Under the pieces are notes generated by a model. It searched no databases. It was given only the letters and a program-made list of their open reading frames with translations, and was not told the origin of the DNA. The position numbers and the translations under genes were made by a program. 64,000 nucleotides of DNA from Tritrichomonas musculus. Its lineage: Eukaryota > Parabasalia > Tritrichomonadida > Tritrichomonadidae. The first letter of the stretch is position 1; each line of letters begins with the position of its first letter. The stretch spans positions 2,016,501-2,080,500 of the forward strand of contig JAPFFF010000019.1 in assembly GCA_039105265.1 (NCBI GenBank). The letters run 5' to 3'. Shown here in pieces: positions 17,000 through 27,109 of the stretch.

Positions 17000-19900
17000 A
17001 TGACAAATTTAATACCAGAAACATTATTCAATTTGGATACAGAAACAATAACCAAATTCATTGCGATTCTGAACACTAAATTAAATGCTAATATTATTAT
17101 TGACCAAGACAACAATATAAATATTACAAGGCTATGTAAATATTTCAACGACAATAATGCTTACAATATTCTTCTTGGTGATATTAAGCCTGATGAATTA
17201 GCTCCTACAGATGTTATTGATGAAATTACCATTAATAATTACATTGATGAAGTTATCAAACAAAACCAACAACGAATAACAACAATAATTAATACACCTG
17301 AAGTAAATGAACCAGAAAACGAAGAACTGTACGAGTACCTTAAGAAAAATGGTCAACAATTCACTAGTAAGCATAATGATTTTCTAATAGTTAATTTTCC
17401 AAATGATTTCGATAGAGCAGTAGCAGCTTTGCAAGCATATGACTACCCAGAAGCTTTGGTTAAAGAACGTAATGATCATGGTAAACCTATTGTTACATAT
17501 TATTTCAATGAAATATCATCTCTAGCAAACATATATGATGCCTTGCTTCATGTTTACCAAAGTGAACTAAAACCATTTAAAATACACTTTCAACTTTCAG
17601 GAGTCTTTGAAACAAGTACCTTTGACTTTGAAACTTATGAAGAAAAATATGATTATGAGGCTAGAGAGATCAGATGGCAAAACTACAAATCTGCCATACC
17701 AATTATAGTAAAAGATGAACGCAACCTTGATGAATGCAAAATGTATATAGAAACTGTGCTAAACAGCTATGAAACAACTTCATCAAACAATAAACTAACT
17801 ATTGTACACTCAATATCCTTTACGATATCGAGAATGCGTAAGGTTACAGGTCGTATCAAAGATCTTCCAGAAATATTCAAGAAGAGTAATAATTATATAA
17901 TTGTTGATGATGAAGATGATAATTTATGTTGGTACCGATTTCTTGCTTGTTGTTTGTTTCCTGAATTGACTAATACAACCAAATACGACATCAAACATCG
18001 TACTAAACGTGCCAAGAAACTGCTACTTGAGGAATATGGAATAACTTATACAACAAAAATACCAAAGCATGCACAAACAATATTGGACAATTTTCAAGGA
18101 GTAACAATGGAGGAAATGAAAGAATTAGCCGAAAAACATAAAATCAATATAAACATATATGAATACAACAATGACAAACAATATGACTTACAGGAACAAT
18201 GGTATTTCAACAAAGATTACACAACTTATTCAGCCTTATTATTTACCAAAGACCTTACTGTTCATATTATGTTTATCAAAGATGCTGAAAAACTTACTGC
18301 AATTCATGTTTGTCCAAAATGCAATTCTTATGTTCATTACGGGCATAGTAATATCAAACGTTTCGATGATCATGTCAAACATTGTGATGGTAAGTATAAG
18401 AAACAATTTGTACCAGCCAAGGAAGCTTTACCATATTGTCCACATATTTTAAACAATCCTGTCTATGAGTATTGTCTTGCACACGGACTACCATGGAAAC
18501 CGAATATCTATTACATAACATATGACTTTGAAACAATGGATCAAGTTGTAAATACAGAAGCCAGTAAATCAACTATTATCAATTCACGGCTCTTACCGTT
18601 ATCAGTTTCCTCATGCGTAAAGTCCGCTTCTGGCTTAACAACAAAGCATTTTAGTTTACAGGATAACAAAGATTTCATTCCATTATGGCTTGATTGGCTT
18701 TTTGAACAATCATTAATTGTATACAAAGACAAACAACAATACTCATGTGTACCTGAAAAGATAGACAACAGTATAACTACCATAACGGTATTTGGTTTCA
18801 ATTCTTCAAGATTTGATAGTAATCTATTCAAACAATATCTTAATGCCTCTCATTGGAAAATTGAATCAAATAGCATCATTGGAACATTATCATCACTAAA
18901 ACAATTCGTACTTACTTCAACTAAATATCCAACCAAACTTCGTTTTATAGATGCTCAAGCTTTTGTTGCCGGTGGAACATTAAAGCAATTTGGTGTTGAC
19001 TTTGGAGGTGAAACCAATAGTAACAAGGGAGTCTTTCCGTATGAGGCTATCAATAGTGATAATTACAATGAAGTTTTATCTGTAACAGAACCATTTGCTT
19101 ATGATGACTTCTATAGTTATTTGAACCAACGAAACCCATTATCTAAGGAAGATTATGCAGAATATGTAAATGATTGCAAGAACTACAAAAATAGATGGGA
19201 TTACTTACTAGCTTATAATGATAATGATGTAGAAATGATGATTAAGCCAATTGACAATCTTATTGCTATGAACGCTGAATATAATGTAGACATGATATCA
19301 AACTTATCATTATCAAAGTGTTCAGCATGTATCAAGTACGCTCTTGCTTATAAAGATTTTGATCCGACCACTGAATACGACATAATTAACAAAGAAAATT
19401 CCTTCAAACCAACAATCAAATGGTGGAAATATAAATGTGACTGTTATTACAAGCAAGATCAAAAATATAATCAAACCCATAGTAATAACATGCGAAATCT
19501 TGACAAATGTATATCAGTTTCTGATTTTGATGAATTTATGAAAATGTACAATAATGGTTGTTGCCATTTATGTAAGGAACATTTTACAAACGTAAACAAA
19601 CCAACACTTGATAGAATTGATAACGATATTGGACATGAATTGAGCAATTGCAAACTCGCTTGTGTAGAATGTAATAAGCTCCGTAAACGTGATGACCCAA
19701 AAATAACCTCATTAAGAATTCAGTTGAAGAAGTTTTGTAAACTAAATCATTTACCTACTCTCATTAACGATGAACAAGAATATTATAGTTTACGAAATAA
19801 CATAACAGGAGGACTATCAAACGTACAGCACAGATATAATATTAAAGGTGAAACACATATTAATAAGTTTAGGTACGATGCAATCAATAATAAAGTTCTT

Positions 19901-21313
19901 TCGTACGACACTCCAAATATAATGACACATGTTGTTGGAGTTGATTTTAATAGTTTGTACCCTTCATCGTTTTCTTCTACAAAACATGATTTCAATAAAT
20001 ATCATGGTGGAATTATGTACATGCCAGGTAGTTTCGTACGCAGAATAGATGTTAAAGACAACCAATCAAAACAAAAGGCAATAGACATTATAACTAGCAA
20101 AACAAGATTCCAACCAAATCCAAAGCACTTATTCATAGCAAAAGTAAAGTTAGTATGTCCAGCAAGCAAGATCAATTACTTCATTAATTTTCCTCCAGTC
20201 TTCAGAAACATCAACATCAAAAATGAGGAATCAGTAATAGGAACTTATATGTACTCTTATCTTCAAGAGCATAAACTAGCCTCATTAGACAAAGAAGAAC
20301 GCAAACTTACTATGTTACTTGACACTTATGGAGAATATATGACATTTAGCAATTACTATTTATGGTTCTTACTTGATCATGGCTTAGTGCTAGAGGATGT
20401 AAAGAGTGTCTCAATTTATGAAGCTCATACAGGATTTCGTGAATTTGTTACTACATTCATGAAGAAACGACAAGATATTATTGCTGGGAAGTCAAATGGT
20501 AATGAAAAGTTTTACAAGATTAGTATGAATGGTTCGTATGGTTACGATGGAATGAACACTGAGAAGTTTTGTAAAGTAAAAATATGTGATACTAACAAAG
20601 CTTATCAGTATATTATTTCTCAAACGTACGTGAATGGTGCTCAATTAAATGATGATCTCTTTATTATTCAACAACAACCAAAAACTTATCATTGCACTAC
20701 CTGCTTACAAGAATCATTTTGGACATTAGATAATGCTAAATTCTGGTACTGTACCTTCTACTATGATTTTATGAATAGGTGCTTGGATATGAATAGACTT
20801 CATTTTATAGAAGGAGACACCGATTCTGCTTACTTTGCCATTTCAGGTAACAAAGATGAAACCCCATCACAGTTGTTCAACAATATTATCAAAGATGAAT
20901 CATTTTGGTGCAAGCATGTTTATAAGTTCTTTCCCAATCCACAACTTCATGATATTGCTGATGAAAAGAAACTTTTGGGGTGTGCAATAGAGAAAGTAGG
21001 AGACCATATGATAGCACTTGCACCAAAATGCTACACAATATGGAATAATGATGAAACAGTAAAAGCTATGAAATTAAAAGGAGTATCATTGAAGAAGAAC
21101 AATATTGTACGTAATGATTATAAAGAAGTTTTGATGGAAAAAACTATTAAAGTTGGTAAGAACATTAACTTACAAATGAAGAACAATATTATGTCAAAGG
21201 TTACTGTTAACAAAAATGCTTTAACTGGTTCACACACAAAAATGATTGTACTAGAGAATCAAGCTTGTTTACCTTTCATTACTGGACTCACTGCAAAAGA
21301 TTATTCTTATTAA
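17000..21313 (+). CDS. POLB: Protein-primed family B DNA polymerase (POLB, 1437 aa)
   Basis: This polymerase replicates the element. Domains in order: a variable N-terminus; a possible OTU-like cysteine domain with DDNLCWYRFLACC (Cys310) and VHIMF (His422); a Cys/His zinc finger (436-465); exonuclease motifs YDFETMD (Asp509, Glu511), FNSSRFD (Asp606) and YNDNDVE (Tyr739, Asp743); an HNH-like zinc module (855-895, CHLCKEH, TLDRIDNDIGH, LACVECNKLR); pol A DFNSLYPS (982), pol B KISMNGSYG (1173) and pol C GDTDSAY (Asp1273, Asp1275). All catalytic residues are present, so it looks active. It begins 55 bp inside the left TIR boundary and reads inward. The 100-aa gene follows by 52 bp on the same strand. 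Confidence 0.95.
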   Translation: MTNLIPETLFNLDTETITKFIAILNTKLNANIIIDQDNNINITRLCKYFNDNNAYNILLGDIKPDELAPTDVIDEITINNYIDEVIKQNQQRITTIINTPEVNEPENEELYEYLKKNGQQFTSKHNDFLIVNFPNDFDRAVAALQAYDYPEALVKERNDHGKPIVTYYFNEISSLANIYDALLHVYQSELKPFKIHFQLSGVFETSTFDFETYEEKYDYEAREIRWQNYKSAIPIIVKDERNLDECKMYIETVLNSYETTSSNNKLTIVHSISFTISRMRKVTGRIKDLPEIFKKSNNYIIVDDEDDNLCWYRFLACCLFPELTNTTKYDIKHRTKRAKKLLLEEYGITYTTKIPKHAQTILDNFQGVTMEEMKELAEKHKININIYEYNNDKQYDLQEQWYFNKDYTTYSALLFTKDLTVHIMFIKDAEKLTAIHVCPKCNSYVHYGHSNIKRFDDHVKHCDGKYKKQFVPAKEALPYCPHILNNPVYEYCLAHGLPWKPNIYYITYDFETMDQVVNTEASKSTIINSRLLPLSVSSCVKSASGLTTKHFSLQDNKDFIPLWLDWLFEQSLIVYKDKQQYSCVPEKIDNSITTITVFGFNSSRFDSNLFKQYLNASHWKIESNSIIGTLSSLKQFVLTSTKYPTKLRFIDAQAFVAGGTLKQFGVDFGGETNSNKGVFPYEAINSDNYNEVLSVTEPFAYDDFYSYLNQRNPLSKEDYAEYVNDCKNYKNRWDYLLAYNDNDVEMMIKPIDNLIAMNAEYNVDMISNLSLSKCSACIKYALAYKDFDPTTEYDIINKENSFKPTIKWWKYKCDCYYKQDQKYNQTHSNNMRNLDKCISVSDFDEFMKMYNNGCCHLCKEHFTNVNKPTLDRIDNDIGHELSNCKLACVECNKLRKRDDPKITSLRIQLKKFCKLNHLPTLINDEQEYYSLRNNITGGLSNVQHRYNIKGETHINKFRYDAINNKVLSYDTPNIMTHVVGVDFNSLYPSSFSSTKHDFNKYHGGIMYMPGSFVRRIDVKDNQSKQKAIDIITSKTRFQPNPKHLFIAKVKLVCPASKINYFINFPPVFRNINIKNEESVIGTYMYSYLQEHKLASLDKEERKLTMLLDTYGEYMTFSNYYLWFLLDHGLVLEDVKSVSIYEAHTGFREFVTTFMKKRQDIIAGKSNGNEKFYKISMNGSYGYDGMNTEKFCKVKICDTNKAYQYIISQTYVNGAQLNDDLFIIQQQPKTYHCTTCLQESFWTLDNAKFWYCTFYYDFMNRCLDMNRLHFIEGDTDSAYFAISGNKDETPSQLFNNIIKDESFWCKHVYKFFPNPQLHDIADEKKLLGCAIEKVGDHMIALAPKCYTIWNNDETVKAMKLKGVSLKKNNIVRNDYKEVLMEKTIKVGKNINLQMKNNIMSKVTVNKNALTGSHTKMIVLENQACLPFITGLTAKDYSY

Positions 21314-21365
21314 AAAATTCATTCTTATTTTTGTTTTTTGTTTTTTATTTTTATTTTAAACAGTA

Positions 21366-21668
21366 ATGTCAAACGAACAAGAAATAATAAAAGAGTTATT
21401 AGAAATCAAGCAGTTATTAAATCGCTTATTAGACAAACCAAAAATAACTAAACAGAGAACAGCTCCATTCAACAAAAGCAAAAATATGAATGATGAACAA
21501 AGAAAACAAGTTATGGAGTATATACAAAATGAAGATAACAAAAATGAAATAACAAAGCTACCAAAGCACAAACAAATCTCATATGTCAGACGAGAACTCA
21601 AAGAAAAATATAACATCAATCTTTCAATTTATATGACTGACAAACTAATTAACAAAATTATGCCTTAA
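21366..21668 (+). CDS. POLB-linked small basic protein (100 aa)
   Basis: It is homologous to the 116-aa protein of Mav-C (56156-56506). Both start MS-x-x-x-EIIK followed by a leucine-rich helix, a variable linker, then LPxHK, SY-x-x-x-LK-K--LN-S-YM--x-L. The charged helical C-terminal part could be a small DNA-binding domain. In Mav-B it follows POLB; in Mav-C it is divergent from POLB. Constant association with POLB suggests a replication partner, but no Ser/Tyr/Thr priming role is shown. Its stop overlaps the stop of the fibre gene by about 11 bp. Confidence 0.8.
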   Translation: MSNEQEIIKELLEIKQLLNRLLDKPKITKQRTAPFNKSKNMNDEQRKQVMEYIQNEDNKNEITKLPKHKQISYVRRELKEKYNINLSIYMTDKLINKIMP

Positions 21669-22908
21669 AAACTGCAAGCATATTTGTGTTTATGATACTA
21701 GTAATAATTCCTACTGTCATCCTTCTTATTTTTGCTGTTACTGCAGTAGCACCAGCAAGAATCTTTAGTTTATTGTCATCATCTATAAAAACTTCGTCAC
21801 CTGTACAATAACATGATGAATCTGTGACACGCACAAGGTAATCACCATGGGAAGCGAATGTTACTGAATTATTCTTGGTATCTATTTTTGTGCAAATTCC
21901 TATATACTCTTTCCATGTTCCTTGTGTTTTCACTGAGCAAATACAATCTGTGGTGTCCTCTGCAGTAGATTCCTCCCAAGTATCATTCTTTCTCTTGTAC
22001 ACATTTCCAGTAAGATACACAGGAGCACCAACTATGAAGTCAGAAATAGAATTTACAGAAGTTTCTATAGGAGCGTAGTGAGTAATAGTATTGCTGTTTG
22101 CTATTGTTCCTGTTATTGTTCCTGATACAGATAAATTACCACTAATATTTAAATTACTATATAGTCTAGTATGTGTTTCTTGAAAACTTTTTCTAGTAAC
22201 ATTTAAAAGTTGTCCATTATCAACATTTATATTAAAATGACCATAACTTCCTTCTGTATCATAATAGTATGTGAATTCTGCTTTTTTCTCCTCAGTTTCA
22301 CCAAAAATTATATATTTACCCTTATTATTTTCATAACAAGCATTAATAACAGTATTATACTGTGGGTGTATATTTATTGTACCTTCTATAGTAGAATTCC
22401 CAGTAGTTTTTACATATTTTTCATTTGCAGCAGCTTCTGTAAGTAGAGGTTCGAAATTAATATTACATGGATTTTGAAGATAAGTTTTCTTATCATATTT
22501 ATCATATCTAAAGAAATCTTTATTAGAATCATCAGAAATTATAAAAGTGCTATGTGTGAGACCAAAATTAACTTCATTATAAGAAGAACCATAATTTATA
22601 ATCTTCAAAGCAGGATCTCCATAATTTGATTCTAAAGACACATGTTTACTATTATCGGTGTTCGCCATTACTATAGAATTATTTACTTCATCATACGCAA
22701 ACAAATCTTCTTTGATATTGGACTTTATTATATTCTCTACTAATTTTACAGTAGGCACAGCAACATCATTTGTGGTAGAACTTTCATCATATTGTTGTGA
22801 ATTTACTACAGTAGGAATATCAGTTTTCAGAGCACAATCATTATTACGTACTTCTTCAAGATGATTTTCTGCAATATAACATTCTCTACCTTTATAGGTT
22901 GATTTCAC
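21658..22908 (-). pseudogene. Fibre-like protein, C-terminal part with head domain
   Basis: The open frame lacks a credible ATG: the only start near its upstream stop is GTG at 22908. The first 150 residues repeat the module found in the preceding open frame (VVNSQQYDESSTTNDVAVPTVKLVE, ALKIINY). The last 135 residues are the conserved fibre head shared with Mav-C and Mav-D: GAPVYLTGNVYK, CICSVKTQGTWKEYIGIC, FASHGDYLVRV, MTVGIITSI, LAVFK. It is therefore most likely the 3' part of one long fibre gene, separated from 22908-24488 by a frameshift near 22910. The module duplication may reflect unequal recombination. Confidence 0.7.
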
Positions 22909-24488
22909 TAATTTTGCCTTAATACGTACTCAAAAGCGTAAGAAATAAGATCATACATGCTATCATGTATATACAATATTTTTAGGTTACGGCAATTATA
23001 AAACATACTTTCACACGACTGAGACATGGCTGTTATGATTAAGTTTGAAATATCTATAACTTCTAAAACTATACAAGCCATAAATATACTTCCAATATTT
23101 ACCACATTCCTCGAATAGAACATAGATAAATCAACTTCCTTTAGTTTACGACATTCTATAAACATCCAATCGAAATACTTACATAAATTATTACTATATC
23201 TCTTATCAAATTTTATAGTCTCTAGGTTATTACACTTATTTGCAAAATCTGAGCAAATTGTAACATTAGAAATATCAAAGTTAGTGAAATCAATATGAAT
23301 TACGGTTTTAGAACAATTTCCGAATGAATACAAAGAAGTTATATCTCTACCATTGAAATCAGTAGCAACAGAGATACTTGAAGGACAATTTTTATTAAGC
23401 TGAATTTTACTAAACTTAGTAACCTTATCATTGTATACTATACTTGGAACAAACTTTGTTAACTTCGCTACTGTTTCTAGAGTAGTGATTCTACCATTAC
23501 TAACATCATAAGTATAATCTCCATAAGTAAAAACATTTTCTGTTACAGCTTTTACAAACAAGATTGTAGTTTCATTATCTACATTACACTTGATATAGCC
23601 AACTTTATCACTCTCATAAGCAACATAATTTGCTACATAGTCAGATGTATCTTCTATTTTTACATATACTTCTTTGTCATTTGTGCTTACATTATGTGTA
23701 ATAGTGAATGAGGTAGAACTCCCATCTTCAAACACAGCCTTTATAGCTAGAGTACAATCTTTCCTGTTATATAGGTCATTTACAGTGACTTCTGTAAGAA
23801 AAGGTTTCTGATCCTCAAGATTACAGGGATTTGCTAATAAAGTTTGTTTGTCATCTTTATCGTAATGAAGAATAATATTATCATTTATATCACTTATTAA
23901 AAAACCACAGGGTGTAGCTCCAAAACTAGCTTCATTATAAGAAGAATCATAATTTATAATCTTCAAAGCAGGTCTACCATAATGTGATTCTAAAGACACA
24001 TATTTATTATTATCTGTGTTTGTCATCACAATTTCATTCTTTTCTGCATCATACTTAAACAAATTATCTTTTGTTAGTTCTTCTACCAGTTTTACAGTAG
24101 GTACAGCAACATCATTAGTGGTAGAACTTTCATCATACTGCTGTGAATTTACTACAGTAGGAATATCATCTTTTCTGTTATATCTTTCATCTGCTGCAGT
24201 CGTAGTTAAGAGTGTTGTATTTTCATAAGTAAGATCATTTTTCTTACGATATTCATTCTCAAGTTCCTCATTTGATACATATTTCATTATTTCTTTATTA
24301 AATTCTTCAGTCTTAAGAAATTCAAATAAGTCTGTCAAAAGTGCATACGGCTCCAGCATTTTTTTGATTTCTTCAGTATTCACTCCTTGCAAACCACCTT
24401 GACATGAATACTTTCTTATATAATCAATGATAAGTTCGTCTATAGTATTCACTTTCTTGATGCTACCTGCTTGCTCTATTGTGAACAT
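22908..24488 (-). CDS. Fibre-like protein with DUF285/BspA-like repeats (526 aa)
   Basis: The N-terminus (MFTIEQAGSIKKVNTIDEL) is the capsid-anchor segment common to all fibre genes here. A module around 110-240 is repeated in the next frame. From about 345 to 520 runs a leucine-rich repeat of DUF285 type: C-LE-I-FDKRYS, MFIECRKLKEVDLSMF, FMACIVLEVIDIS and MFYNCRNLKILYI. Such repeats occur in bacterial and trichomonad BspA-like surface proteins and bind ligands or cells, so this is a plausible receptor-binding part acquired by the element. The stop at 22908-22910 may be a frameshift product, so the full protein could continue into the following frame. Confidence 0.75.
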   Translation of the reverse strand: MFTIEQAGSIKKVNTIDELIIDYIRKYSCQGGLQGVNTEEIKKMLEPYALLTDLFEFLKTEEFNKEIMKYVSNEELENEYRKKNDLTYENTTLLTTTAADERYNRKDDIPTVVNSQQYDESSTTNDVAVPTVKLVEELTKDNLFKYDAEKNEIVMTNTDNNKYVSLESHYGRPALKIINYDSSYNEASFGATPCGFLISDINDNIILHYDKDDKQTLLANPCNLEDQKPFLTEVTVNDLYNRKDCTLAIKAVFEDGSSTSFTITHNVSTNDKEVYVKIEDTSDYVANYVAYESDKVGYIKCNVDNETTILFVKAVTENVFTYGDYTYDVSNGRITTLETVAKLTKFVPSIVYNDKVTKFSKIQLNKNCPSSISVATDFNGRDITSLYSFGNCSKTVIHIDFTNFDISNVTICSDFANKCNNLETIKFDKRYSNNLCKYFDWMFIECRKLKEVDLSMFYSRNVVNIGSIFMACIVLEVIDISNLIITAMSQSCESMFYNCRNLKILYIHDSMYDLISYAFEYVLRQN

Positions 24489-24502
24489 TTATAATATAAT
24501 AA
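24489..24502. promoter_or_regulatory. 14-bp divergent start-to-start gap
   Basis: The fibre gene and the 868-aa gene start 14 bp apart on opposite strands, exactly as at 212-225 in Mav-A. Any promoter elements must extend into the coding sequences or be very short, as expected for initiator-driven trichomonad genes with tiny 5' leaders. Confidence 0.5.
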
Positions 24503-27109
24503 ATGTTTACTAAGCGAGCTGACAGAACAGAATTCAAAAAAATGATAAGAGAACAAATAAAAGATATGAATTACCGTAGAATGTTGCTATATATGTATGA
24601 ACAAGCAAATATTGACGAAGACATTATTTGGAATATCATTGAATGTCTTGATAACCCAAAAAAATATCGAAGTGATATAATCAATAGACTTGAAGAACTG
24701 AAAAATTCCTTTATGATAGCCAAACAAAGTACACCAAAACAAAAAGAAAAATTAACAAATATGTTGATTGATGGTACAAAGGACTTTAATAAACTAGATG
24801 ATAAGATTAAGAAACAAACTGTAACTATTCCTTTACTAACATCTCCACCAAAGCCAGAAAGCTATTTAGAAGAAGAGGAGGAACCGGAAGCAGATCAACA
24901 TTATTATAGAAACAGATATAATGATGATTTGAACATACTTACTGAGATAATTGAACTAAAAAAAGATGTATCAGATTCACTTCTTTTATACTACAGAATT
25001 GCTGATGACCCTGAAAAATACCCTATCTTCAACAAAAAAGATACAAAGCAAATTAGGTCTCTTGTAGAATCTTTGACGAAGAACATTGATTCTTATAATA
25101 GAAACTCTGACAAAATTATATCAGATGTTGAGGCTTTGATGAAATTCGAAAATCAAAGAAGGCAAACCAATATAGAAACAATGAGTAAGATTGCTGATTC
25201 ACCATGTACTCCAAACATGAGTAAAGAAGAAAAAGAAAGGTTGTTACAAATATATAAAAGTTCTTCTGCTGTAGATGCTGCACAGCTTCGTAAATTTGGT
25301 TTGTTGAATGACGATTTCACAGAAGAAAATCTGTATAATTATTACAATCGTGCTTGCTCGCCAAAAGACGATTCTGATACCAGAGTAAGAAAGCTTGTTC
25401 TACAGTTGCATAATGCTATTCGTGAGACAAACATTTTTGATGAAACTACAGAACCCAAAAACAAAAAGCAACTGAAACAATTATTAAAGTATATTTCTGA
25501 GAATGGAGATCGAGAAATTCTTTACAATATGAATAGCGATGACAATGAAAATGAATATTTATTCGATCATAAAACAATGTCAAGAGAAGAAGTTACTGTT
25601 AATAGTGATGGAGAAATTGAAGATGAGGATGAAGTTAATGATCTTAATACATCTTTAGCAACGTACAGAGCTCCACGTAAAGAAAGAAGAACATTAGAAG
25701 ATCAAGAAGTAACCTTTGCTGATAGCGCTGCTAAAAGATTCAAACCATATGGTGAATTTACTCATGAAAACACTTATATGCCCGACAAGGACTTTACAGA
25801 AGATTTGTTGAAGAAACCTACAAGAACTGTTGGTAAAAGAAAAAATAGAGATGCTAAAGATATACCTGATAAACTTAAAAAGTCTTTCAAAATAGCCAAA
25901 TTGTCAGGTGAAGGAGATGTTTCCTTTTACAATCAGCAATTGTTAGACATCATCATCAACGGTAATTTCCGTATCAAGTACATACCGAATGCAGCCACAC
26001 GAGATTTAGCACAAGAATATGCTTATAATCATGTTGACGATTCTGGACAACCTCGCTACAGGCTTCTTCCACCAAACGCAAAAGATCCTAACGGTGTTGC
26101 CATTACAGATTTGAACGGAGACCTAGTTGATGATATTGTTCTTGTAGATAAACGTGGAGTACCAAGAATCGTTAATGGCTATAAGATTGTTCGTGCTAGT
26201 CCGTATAAGAAAGTATGGAAATCAAAATACAAATCACGTGAAGCTAGAAAAGAAACTCCATTTAATGTTTGGCTAGCAGCACAATTTCAAAAGTCTATTG
26301 ACAGTGTTGATTGGGCCAAAGGTGAATATAAACTTAAAGAAACAGAAGAAATGCAAAAGTATACAGATCATTATACAAAATTGGGCTTAGGAAAGCCAAG
26401 AATAAGCAAAAGATTGTCTCCTAGTTCGTATTGGGCATCTATTTTCTCTTATCTTTGGAAGTTCTTTTGGGAAGTAGCGTATCCAGAATACAAATCTGTA
26501 ATAAGACTTCTTAACTATTTAGGAGTTTCTAATGCTATGTACATTATTGTTGTTGATCTTGGTGTCAAACGAGAAATAGAAACAAAAGATTTTGGAGGTA
26601 AACTTCTAACATACCCTGCTTGGGCAAACTACAAACGAGATCACAAAGCAGCTTATAACGAAAGAGCAGGACCAAAAGTTGTAAAAATAGGAACAGATTA
26701 CATAGATCCTATCATAGATATCAAGACGGGTGAAATTAAAGTAGAGAGCTTTGACAAGAGTGATAATAAAGTTCATATTTCTTTCATTAGACTTATAGAA
26801 AGATTGTTCCTATTAGTTTTCGTAGAAATACTCATGTTAGGAGAGAAGCCTGGACGAGAAGCTATACAAGAACTTATACAAGAACAAGTTCTGTCTGCAA
26901 CACCAAAAGAACTTAAAGAGAACAAAGCTTACTATACAAAACGTTTGACAGCTATTGTGGATAAACTTTATGGTAGTGGTAGTAAATATGCAGCTTATAA
27001 AGAACAATACAAGCAACAACAAATAGACCGTAAGAATGATGTTTATCGCTATGATATCAAAACCGTAGATGCACTTACAAGTGATGAAGATGATGAGGAT
27101 GAAGCTTAA
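24503..27109 (+). CDS. Conserved large Maverick protein (868 aa)
   Basis: This intact homologue of the 839-aa protein of Mav-A shares the block DPEKYPIFNKKDTKQIRSL in the N-terminal half. The long C-terminal core contains NGNFRIKYIPNAATRD, the DLNGDLVDDI loop near residue 535, VNGYKIVRASPYKKVWKS and a Trp-rich segment SSYWASIFSYLWKFFW. An acidic tract lies around 375-390 and the last residues are acidic (DEDDEDEA). The Trp-rich part may insert into a membrane or a protein pocket. The gene overlaps the convergent next gene by 4 bp. Confidence 0.85.
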   Translation: MFTKRADRTEFKKMIREQIKDMNYRRMLLYMYEQANIDEDIIWNIIECLDNPKKYRSDIINRLEELKNSFMIAKQSTPKQKEKLTNMLIDGTKDFNKLDDKIKKQTVTIPLLTSPPKPESYLEEEEEPEADQHYYRNRYNDDLNILTEIIELKKDVSDSLLLYYRIADDPEKYPIFNKKDTKQIRSLVESLTKNIDSYNRNSDKIISDVEALMKFENQRRQTNIETMSKIADSPCTPNMSKEEKERLLQIYKSSSAVDAAQLRKFGLLNDDFTEENLYNYYNRACSPKDDSDTRVRKLVLQLHNAIRETNIFDETTEPKNKKQLKQLLKYISENGDREILYNMNSDDNENEYLFDHKTMSREEVTVNSDGEIEDEDEVNDLNTSLATYRAPRKERRTLEDQEVTFADSAAKRFKPYGEFTHENTYMPDKDFTEDLLKKPTRTVGKRKNRDAKDIPDKLKKSFKIAKLSGEGDVSFYNQQLLDIIINGNFRIKYIPNAATRDLAQEYAYNHVDDSGQPRYRLLPPNAKDPNGVAITDLNGDLVDDIVLVDKRGVPRIVNGYKIVRASPYKKVWKSKYKSREARKETPFNVWLAAQFQKSIDSVDWAKGEYKLKETEEMQKYTDHYTKLGLGKPRISKRLSPSSYWASIFSYLWKFFWEVAYPEYKSVIRLLNYLGVSNAMYIIVVDLGVKREIETKDFGGKLLTYPAWANYKRDHKAAYNERAGPKVVKIGTDYIDPIIDIKTGEIKVESFDKSDNKVHISFIRLIERLFLLVFVEILMLGEKPGREAIQELIQEQVLSATPKELKENKAYYTKRLTAIVDKLYGSGSKYAAYKEQYKQQQIDRKNDVYRYDIKTVDALTSDEDDEDEA

